Under the pieces are notes generated by a model. It saw only the letters and a program-made list of their open reading frames with translations. It had not been told where the DNA came from and did no database searches. DNA of 10,516 bases from DASSRQ01 sp035701665 (GTDB taxonomy: Bacteria; Vulcanimicrobiota; Vulcanimicrobiia; Vulcanimicrobiales; Vulcanimicrobiaceae): NCBI GenBank assembly GCA_035701665.1, contig DASSRQ010000233.1, positions 1 through 10,516 of the forward strand, written 5' to 3'. The translations under genes were made by a program, and so were the position numbers. Positions 5,943 to 10,516 of this stretch are shown one piece after another; positions within the stretch are counted from its first letter, which is position 1; every line of letters starts with the position of its first letter.

Positions 5943-7310
5943 ATGACCGCTCGCAAGCAGGTTGGACTAGCCCGGCGCCTGGGTGTTTTCGACGCCGCGC
6001 TCATCGTCATGGGCGGCATCATCGGTTCGGGAATCTTCCGTAATCCATCGGTTGTTGCCGCTCGGCTTCATCAGCCGGGCTTGATACTCGGAGCGTGGGT
6101 GCTTGGCGGCGCGATTGCGCTGATCGGTGCCTTCATCTTTGCCGAACTCGCAGCACGGCGCCCGAACACCGGCGGCCTATACGCCTACATGCGCGACGCC
6201 TATCATCCCGCCGTTGCTTTCATGTACGGCTGGACGCTGCTGCTGGTCTCGCAGAGCGGCGGCGCGGCCGCATCCGCAGTGACGTTTGCGGGCTACTTTC
6301 ACGGATTGAACGCGAACTGGCATCCGAACGAACAGCTGATCGCGGCGGCAACGCTTGCGTTCCTTACGGCGATTAACTGTCTGGGTGTTCGAGCCGGCAG
6401 CAACGTGCAGAATCTCTTCATGATCTTGAAGATTGGGGCCATTCTCTTCCTGATCGGCGCCGGAATCTTCGCGCATCCGGGTCCGATGGCTTCGGCTGCG
6501 ACGCCGCAGCTCGGCGGATCGCTCGACGTCCTGACTGCGCTCGGGCTAGCGATGGTACCCGTGCTCTTTGCATACAGCGGCTGGCAAACATCGAGTTTTA
6601 TGACCGGCGAGTTGAAAGATCCCAAACGCACGCTGCCGATCGGCATGATCGTGGGCGTATGCGCGGTCGTCGTGCTTTATCTCGCGGTGAATGTTATCTC
6701 GCTGCACACCCTCGGCGCCGCCGGACTGATGCACACGACTACGCCGGCGTCCGATGTAATGCAGTTCGTGATGGGACCGCGCGGGGCGCAACTGATCGCC
6801 GCTGCAGTGATGCTGTCGACGTTCGGATTTATGAGCAACCAAATTCTGACCTCGCCCCGCGTTTACTACGCCATGGCCGAAGACGGCGTGTTCTTCAAGA
6901 GCGTTGCGTGGGTGCATCCCGCTTCGCGCGTTCCGGTTGTCGCGATTGCGCTGCAAGGCATTTTTGCCATCATCATCGCGCTTTCCGGCAAATACGATCA
7001 GATTCAAAACTACGTGACGTCCGTGGACTACACGTTCTTCGCGCTTTCTGCCATTGCGATCTTTATCTTCCGCGCGCGCGATCGGCAAGCGGATGCAGCA
7101 GAGCCGGCCTTCCGCGTTCCCGGGCATCCCGTTTCAACGGCACTCTTCGCGCTCGTCGCGGCGGCAGTCGTCTTGAACATTTATATCAAGGCGCCGCAGG
7201 ACAGTTTGATCGGTCTGGCACTGCTGCTGCTCGCGATTCCGGTGTACATGCTCTTTGCGCGCACGCGCCGGAAAGAACGGCAGCCCCCAAATCTCGCCGA
7301 AGAGCGTTGA
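5943..7310 (+). CDS. APC-superfamily amino-acid permease (LAT/SteT-like)
   Basis: This 455-residue membrane protein has about 12 hydrophobic segments, the usual architecture for amino acid-polyamine-organocation transporters. G24-G-I-I-G-S-G-I-F32 in helix 1 is the unwound stretch that binds the amino-acid backbone. F209-A-Y-S-G-W214 followed by G-E-L-K-D-P-K-R-T-L-P is the helix 6 region and loop typical of the L-type (LAT) branch. A conserved P-R-V-Y-Y-A-M-A-x-D-G segment follows helix 8. It should import or exchange amino acids at the cytoplasmic membrane; specificity cannot be read. ATG 5943 is chosen; GTG 5937, two codons upstream, is an alternative, and neither has a clear Shine-Dalgarno. 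The gene stands alone, divergent from the secreted protein and convergent with the lipoprotein gene, so no pathway partner is suggested. Confidence 0.93.
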   Translation: MTARKQVGLARRLGVFDAALIVMGGIIGSGIFRNPSVVAARLHQPGLILGAWVLGGAIALIGAFIFAELAARRPNTGGLYAYMRDAYHPAVAFMYGWTLLLVSQSGGAAASAVTFAGYFHGLNANWHPNEQLIAAATLAFLTAINCLGVRAGSNVQNLFMILKIGAILFLIGAGIFAHPGPMASAATPQLGGSLDVLTALGLAMVPVLFAYSGWQTSSFMTGELKDPKRTLPIGMIVGVCAVVVLYLAVNVISLHTLGAAGLMHTTTPASDVMQFVMGPRGAQLIAAAVMLSTFGFMSNQILTSPRVYYAMAEDGVFFKSVAWVHPASRVPVVAIALQGIFAIIIALSGKYDQIQNYVTSVDYTFFALSAIAIFIFRARDRQADAAEPAFRVPGHPVSTALFALVAAAVVLNIYIKAPQDSLIGLALLLLAIPVYMLFARTRRKERQPPNLAEER

Positions 7311-7317
7311 GGGCTGC
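7280..7317 (-). terminator. Possible terminator between convergent permease and lipoprotein genes
   Basis: GCAGCCC (7280-7286) pairs with GGGCTGC (7311-7317), a perfect 7-bp stem around a 24-nt loop that includes the permease stop. Read on the minus strand it is followed by the T-rich GTTCTTT, so it could end the lipoprotein transcript. The long loop makes it weak. Confidence 0.25.
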
Positions 7318-7340
7318 GTGAGGCGGCGCGGAAAAAGAAG

Positions 7341-7850
7341 TTAGGTTTTGAGGTCGCCGCAGGAGACGTAGGTTTTCAAGTCGGCCGCGCTCTTATGCAC
7401 GTTGATTGCGTACGTGCCTTTCTTGATGTCGTCGACCGTCAGACCCGCGATCGTGGTTACCGATAAGCCGTTCACGACGTTATTCAACGGTTTGAACGGT
7501 GCGGGATCGAGTTTCTTGCACGTTCCTTTGTGAATGTGCGAGGGTTCCGATGCGCCTTTCGGCTCGTTGAAGACTTTAACCGTCACGACGACGCCCGCGC
7601 CTTTCGCTTCGACACTCGCGGAGCCGTCTTGTTTGGAACCGTTCATCGCGCCCATGTTAATGTCGAGCTTCTTACCGGACATCTCGTTGTGCGCTTTATG
7701 AAGCGGATTGATCTGCTTCATGTGAGAGCCGTTGGTTTCGGTGTTGCCGGTGTTCGTCTGGGTCGACGAGCTCGAGCTGCCGCCGCCGCAAGCGGCGAGC
7801 GCTGCACAGAGCCCGGCGGCTGCCAGGGCCGGAAGAATACGCTTATTCAT
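7341..7850 (-). CDS. Small lipoprotein with CHRD/Cu-Zn-SOD-like features
   Basis: The 169-residue protein begins with a textbook lipoprotein signal: M-N-K-R, an Ala/Leu core and L-A-A-C with C21 lipidated. A Gly/Ser/Thr/Asn-rich tether of about 20 residues follows. The folded part has V-V-V-T-V-K-V then S-H105-I-H107-K-G-T-C111, and near the end Y-A-I-N-V-H152-K-S and C164-G-D-L. The H-x-H...G-x-C and I-N-V-H-x-S pattern with a late Cys recalls CHRD-domain and Cu/Zn superoxide-dismutase-like extracellular beta proteins. C111 and C164 could form a disulfide, and the histidines might bind metal. Too few His ligands are present to call it a superoxide dismutase. The frame extends 43 codons upstream, but only ATG at 7850 puts the lipoprotein signal at the N terminus. 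No Shine-Dalgarno is visible. Confidence 0.85.
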   Translation of the reverse strand: MNKRILPALAAAGLCAALAACGGGSSSSSTQTNTGNTETNGSHMKQINPLHKAHNEMSGKKLDINMGAMNGSKQDGSASVEAKGAGVVVTVKVFNEPKGASEPSHIHKGTCKKLDPAPFKPLNNVVNGLSVTTIAGLTVDDIKKGTYAINVHKSAADLKTYVSCGDLKT

Positions 7851-7939
7851 ACTGGGATATTGCCCGCTTTGGGTCCAGGCAAACAGCCCCGGACCGCGCG
7901 GCTGCTTGCATCGGGGCCCGCGTTCTGCCATCATCGGGC

Positions 7940-7946
7940 AAGGAGG
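7940..7946 (+). promoter_or_regulatory. Strong Shine-Dalgarno of the DUF1761 gene
   Basis: AAGGAGG lies 12 nt before ATG 7959. It decides this start over the open frame that continues upstream, and is the best ribosome-binding site in the window. Confidence 0.75.
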
Positions 7947-7958
7947 GGTGCACTTGTT

Positions 7959-8384
7959 ATGACCGCTCGCATCAACCATTTGGCCGTCTTTGTCTCGGCC
8001 ATCGCGTTCTTTCTACTGGGCGCACTATGGTATACCGTCTTGTTCGGACACACGTGGATGCAGCTGACCGGGGCAGCGGAAAAGCCCGCCGGCAACATGG
8101 CGGCGCCGTTCATCGGCTCCTTTATCCTCGACTGGATCCTGGCTTACGTGATGGCCATCGCGCTGTCCAAGAGCGACAACCCGAACATGGTGCGTCACGG
8201 CGTCGAGTTCGGCGTTTTTATGGGTCTGGGCGTCTTTGGAACGATGTCGCTCATGAACTTCTTGTACGAAGGCCGCAGCTTTGCACTGTGGGCAATCGAT
8301 GCCGCCTACGTGATCGCCGGAATGGCCATCATGGGCGCGATTATCGGCGCTTGGCGCACGAAGATCGCACCCGTTACGACTTAG
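7959..8384 (+). CDS. DUF1761-family membrane protein
   Basis: The 141-residue protein has four predicted membrane helices at about 8-29, 50-70, 80-101 and 106-130. The N-terminal N-H-L-A-V-F followed by L-G-A-L-W-Y (20-25) and a nearby G-x-x-W-M-x-L-T-G is the pattern of DUF1761 proteins, small bacterial inner-membrane proteins of unknown role. The second helix carries the F-I-x-S-F-I-L-D-W-I-L-A-Y pattern common in that family. Length fits the family norm of roughly 130-150 residues. It is preceded by AAGGAGG and is divergent from the CHRD-like lipoprotein across 108 bp, the largest gap in the window. It ends only 9 bp from the stop of the convergent secreted-protein gene. No biochemical function can be assigned. 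Confidence 0.88.
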   Translation: MTARINHLAVFVSAIAFFLLGALWYTVLFGHTWMQLTGAAEKPAGNMAAPFIGSFILDWILAYVMAIALSKSDNPNMVRHGVEFGVFMGLGVFGTMSLMNFLYEGRSFALWAIDAAYVIAGMAIMGAIIGAWRTKIAPVTT

Positions 8385-8393
8385 ACAGCGGCG

Positions 8394-9422
8394 TTATCGT
8401 TTGGCCGGACAGAACGACCGCAGCGCCGCCAGGCCTGCGGCATCTTCCGGTTTGTCTTGACGATCGAACAGCACGAGAACGTACGACATGCCGTCGCGGT
8501 ACGCGGATTCACTTGCTATCCGGTACGTGTAACCGTCCGCGCCGACACCGTCAAATGCGCGGTACCATCCATCTTTCTCACCGCAATATGCTTGCGCATG
8601 ATTTACGACCGTGCGCACTTTTGTGTACTCCGTCTCGAGCGACTGCCGGACGAAGTCCGACTCTTGCTCGGGTGTGAGGTTTTCGTCCACGTCGGAGGCC
8701 TGCGCCAAGAGGAGATAGTTGGGTGTCAGCGATCCCGGCGTCAGCTTCATCCACGCGGCACGAGCATCCATCTCGTCACCGATGGGCGGCACCGTCGACG
8801 GATCCAACTCCGTCCAACCCGGCGGCGCCGCTACCTGGCCGGGCGGATCGAACGGATTGGGCCGAGTAGCACCCGGCGGGCATAGCGATTCAATAGCCTT
8901 CTCGGCGTGAAAAATGTCACCGTTCGCGTTACCGAAATTTGTCCACGCCGCATACACACTTCCACCGGCACTCGCATAGACCCGTACCGTAGTATTTTCC
9001 ATGTCGGGAGATACTGTTTTAGTAATCCACCCGCGCGCACCATTACACAGCGCAATAGACTTAAACGCGAGCACGATCGGCGGCTTCGGCTTCCACGGGA
9101 CGCGCGTGCATTTCTTGCGCGTGCACGAATAGGTCCACGAGTTCGCTAAATACTGCGTCGACGGATTCGCTCGCGATGACAATTCATTCATCGCGATAAA
9201 CGCCGGATCGTAGTTTCGATCGTAGCGCTCCACGCGGATGTCGAACGTCGTCTTGTACCAATGGTTCTCCCATTTCGTCGACGCGATGCCCCGGTAGTGC
9301 GCCAGCGGCGTAATGCCGAAACGTTGGAGGGATCGGCTGTGCGCCGCCGCTTCGAGCGGTACGCGCCCCATGCCATGCGGCGGAGTGATGAGCGATGCGG
9401 CAAAGAGCAGTGCGGCGATCAT
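8394..9422 (-). CDS. Secreted protein with a duplicated Cys-bracketed unit, function unknown
   Basis: This 342-residue protein is not assigned to a known family. The first 15 residues form a short hydrophobic stretch, probably a signal sequence although it lacks a basic N-region. Two units share a pattern. Unit 1 has C126-x5-W133... tyrosine-rich strands... S-L-C181-P; unit 2 has C280-x5-W287... Y-x-Y... S-F-C338-P. Cys spacing is 55 and 58 residues, suggesting one disulfide per unit and an internal duplication. A Pro-rich linker (about 184-215) with P-P-G-W-T-E-L separates them. An extra pair, C100 and C105, lies in a basic stretch (T-R-K-K). The start ATG (9420-9422) overlaps the stop of the upstream membrane-protein gene by 4 nt, so the two are translationally coupled. 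It is the last gene of the minus-strand unit and converges on the DUF1761 gene. Confidence 0.8.
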   Translation of the reverse strand: MIAALLFAASLITPPHGMGRVPLEAAAHSRSLQRFGITPLAHYRGIASTKWENHWYKTTFDIRVERYDRNYDPAFIAMNELSSRANPSTQYLANSWTYSCTRKKCTRVPWKPKPPIVLAFKSIALCNGARGWITKTVSPDMENTTVRVYASAGGSVYAAWTNFGNANGDIFHAEKAIESLCPPGATRPNPFDPPGQVAAPPGWTELDPSTVPPIGDEMDARAAWMKLTPGSLTPNYLLLAQASDVDENLTPEQESDFVRQSLETEYTKVRTVVNHAQAYCGEKDGWYRAFDGVGADGYTYRIASESAYRDGMSYVLVLFDRQDKPEDAAGLAALRSFCPAKR

Positions 9423-9922
9423 GATGCTGCTGCAGCGATCCTTTCGTTGATTGCGGCGGCGTAACCGGACGGATGAGCGGGAAGCGCGTCGTTGGGAAAA
9501 ACGTAGGCGGCGGCACCTTTAAACGCCACGATTAGCGCACTCGGTGTTGAAACCGCCTGGCGGAACGCGCTCCACGACGCCTTTGAAGAAGAGCAGCAGC
9601 ATTGCGCGCCGATACCGTTCTCGTCGAACGTGAAGGTCATCGGATAGCAGCGCTGCGACGATGCGTAGGCTTTAGAAAACCGAATGCGAGTACCAACGGC
9701 AGCGCAGAGATAAAGCACCGCGATCCCGGCGAGATATCCCACTAAAAACAACGGATCGTCAAGCCTGCCCGCAAGGATACCGCCGCCGAGGCCGGCTGGG
9801 ATCCAGATGAGAGCGAACCAATGCGGGAGCGCGATCGCCTTGCATGCAACGCGCTGACCATCGCGGTAAGACTCCTGTGGAACGCCATCGACCGTAAACG
9901 TTACGGGAAACGCTTCCGACAC
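9419..9922 (-). CDS. Two-helix membrane protein, YcxB-like C-terminal domain
   Basis: The 167-residue protein has a short cytoplasmic N terminus, two membrane helices at about 36-52 and 58-77, and a soluble C-terminal domain. This layout and the later pattern suggest a YcxB-like protein, a family of unknown function. The pattern is F-T-F-D-E-N-G-I (97-104), then a S-W117-S-A-F strand, a strand of small hydrophobics, and F-P-N-D-A-L. The match is from memory, not a search. C108-C109-C110 followed by three serines is an odd run just before W117. The start is GTG at 9922, 4 nt after the stop of the upstream secreted-protein gene, with no Shine-Dalgarno, consistent with reinitiation. The stop overlaps the downstream start by 4 nt. 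Confidence 0.78.
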   Translation of the reverse strand: MSEAFPVTFTVDGVPQESYRDGQRVACKAIALPHWFALIWIPAGLGGGILAGRLDDPLFLVGYLAGIAVLYLCAAVGTRIRFSKAYASSQRCYPMTFTFDENGIGAQCCCSSSKASWSAFRQAVSTPSALIVAFKGAAAYVFPNDALPAHPSGYAAAINERIAAAAS

Positions 9923-9926
9923 GGAA

Positions 9927-10373
9927 TTACGGCTGCGCAGTCGCGGCCGGTGCCGGCGTTTCGGGCGCTTGTTCGGGCGCGCTCCAAATCGAACCGTCGT
10001 CGAATTTTACGAATGCAACGTGGCACTTCGGTTGCGGTTCGCGCGAAAACGCAAAGTGGATCGATCCGCCGAGGTCTTTGAACTTGTGGTCGATGGTGAT
10101 TCCGGGTGCAAACGAACCCGCATCGCGGATGTTAGCCTGATTTCCGTCGAGATCCGCGACGAACCGCACGACCGTAACGGTCTTCGCGCCTTCGTTCGTA
10201 AATTTGATCTGCAGCGGGCCGACGGTTTTCGTCAGCAATCCGCTCGCATAGAACAAATGGCAGTAATCGATCTGAACGGGATTTGACGATGCAACGGGTG
10301 CGTCCGCAAGCCCGGTGCTAAAGGACGAAACGGCGAGTGCGGCGCCCACAACCAACGACGATACGATTTTCAT
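9927..10373 (-). CDS. Small secreted protein with two cysteines, function unknown
   Basis: This 148-residue protein has a good signal peptide: Lys at position 2, a hydrophobic core, and cleavage probably after A-D-A (residue 25). The mature part looks like a beta sandwich. It begins with I-D-Y-C38, has K-F-T-N-E-G (a common strand and turn in Ig-like secreted domains) and V-V-R-F-V-A-D, and ends with C117-H-V-A-F-V-K-F-D-D-G-S-I-W. C38 and C117 are the only cysteines of the mature part and could form a disulfide. The tail is a Pro/Ala-rich low-complexity stretch. It is the first complete gene of the three-gene minus-strand unit. No Shine-Dalgarno is visible; TAATCG lies 6 nt before the ATG and could be a -10 of a leaderless transcript. 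No family recognised. Confidence 0.83.
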   Translation of the reverse strand: MKIVSSLVVGAALAVSSFSTGLADAPVASSNPVQIDYCHLFYASGLLTKTVGPLQIKFTNEGAKTVTVVRFVADLDGNQANIRDAGSFAPGITIDHKFKDLGGSIHFAFSREPQPKCHVAFVKFDDGSIWSAPEQAPETPAPAATAQP

Positions 10374-10411
10374 GGGACGCGATTAGGTACCGTCCGGGCG
10401 GTTGCCTGCCG

Positions 10412-10516
10412 CTATTCGTAGTCCTTAACACCCGGCCAGAGCGCTTGCAGCGGCTGTTTGATTCCGGTGCATACCATCACCGGAACGTTGTTTTCATAAT
10501 GAATTGCCCAACGGTC
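10412..10516 (-). CDS. C-terminal end of an unidentified protein (partial)
   Basis: On the minus strand the frame is open from the window edge to TAG (10412-10414) and gives 34 residues, with W, Y and charged residues mixed as in a folded domain (R-W-A-I-H-Y, then V-M-V-C-T-G, then L-W-P-G-V-K-D-Y-E). It sits 38 bp upstream of the small secreted-protein gene on the same strand, so it may be co-transcribed. The fragment is too short to recognise a family, and the frame could be fortuitous, though its composition favours a real gene. Confidence 0.5.
   Translation of the reverse strand, partial: DRWAIHYENNVPVMVCTGIKQPLQALWPGVKDYE

Noticed and set aside
6546..7127. 193-codon open frame on the minus strand inside the permease gene
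   Set aside because: It is rich in Arg and His with no signal or motif, as expected for the antisense of a GC-rich membrane-protein gene.
7906..7934. TTGCAT-17 bp-CATCAT as a promoter for the DUF1761 gene
   Set aside because: The -10 is poor, and the start site would fall on the Shine-Dalgarno itself.
7530..7958. Upstream extension of the DUF1761 frame
   Set aside because: It is antisense to the lipoprotein gene, and the strong Shine-Dalgarno at 7940-7946 fixes the start at 7959.
7851..7979. 43-codon N-terminal extension of the CHRD-like lipoprotein
   Set aside because: It would bury the lipoprotein signal, which must be N-terminal, and it would overlap the start of the DUF1761 gene.
1..10516. 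CRISPR arrays, tRNA or rRNA genes, insertion sequences and attachment sites
   Set aside because: No regularly spaced repeats, cloverleaf-like segments, transposase motifs or flanking direct repeats were found by eye.

Overview
This is a gene-dense bacterial window (roughly 60% G+C by eye). The longest stretch without a gene is 108 bp (7851-7958), and most neighbours overlap or sit within 40 bp. The mix resembles genomes of poorly cultured, GC-rich lineages such as Candidatus Eremiobacteraeota (WPS-2): many small secreted orphans, a LamG lipoprotein, a DUF1761 membrane protein and an APC permease. That lineage is a guess from style, since there is no rRNA or other marker here. No tRNA, rRNA, CRISPR array, insertion sequence or phage gene was seen.

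Left part (1-5546, all on +). The window opens with the last 38 codons of a zinc-type medium-chain alcohol dehydrogenase. A tightly packed set follows: two consecutive Pol-beta-type nucleotidyltransferase-fold genes, a family 2 glycosyltransferase and a Wzx-like oligosaccharide flippase. The joints are ATGA, GTGCCTGA and ATGA overlaps. Nine bp later comes a lipoprotein with a LamG (concanavalin A-like) domain and a second, unnamed C-terminal domain. This looks like part of a cell-surface glycan locus in which one enzyme adds sugars, the flippase exports a lipid-linked product and the two nucleotidyltransferase-fold proteins have an unknown, possibly modifying, role. No Wzy polymerase or initiating sugar-phosphate transferase is present, so more of the locus may lie upstream.

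Middle part (5560-8384). A small secreted protein (-) and an APC-family amino-acid permease (+) are divergent with only 38 bp between them. The permease converges on a small lipoprotein (-) with a CHRD/Cu-Zn-SOD-like His/Cys pattern. That lipoprotein is divergent from a DUF1761 four-helix membrane protein (+).

Right part (8394-10516, all on -). Read 5' to 3' on the minus strand: the C-terminal end of an unidentified protein, a small secreted protein with two cysteines, a two-helix YcxB-like membrane protein, and a secreted 342-residue protein built from two copies of a Cys-bracketed unit. The last three probably form one transcription unit.

The most interesting signals are the tandem, degenerate-looking nucleotidyltransferase pair inside a glycan-export operon, and a possible leaderless-transcription pattern. 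Genes heading transcription units lack a Shine-Dalgarno but carry -10-like hexamers 5-8 bp before the start codon, while two of the operon-internal genes and the DUF1761 gene have clear Shine-Dalgarno sequences.
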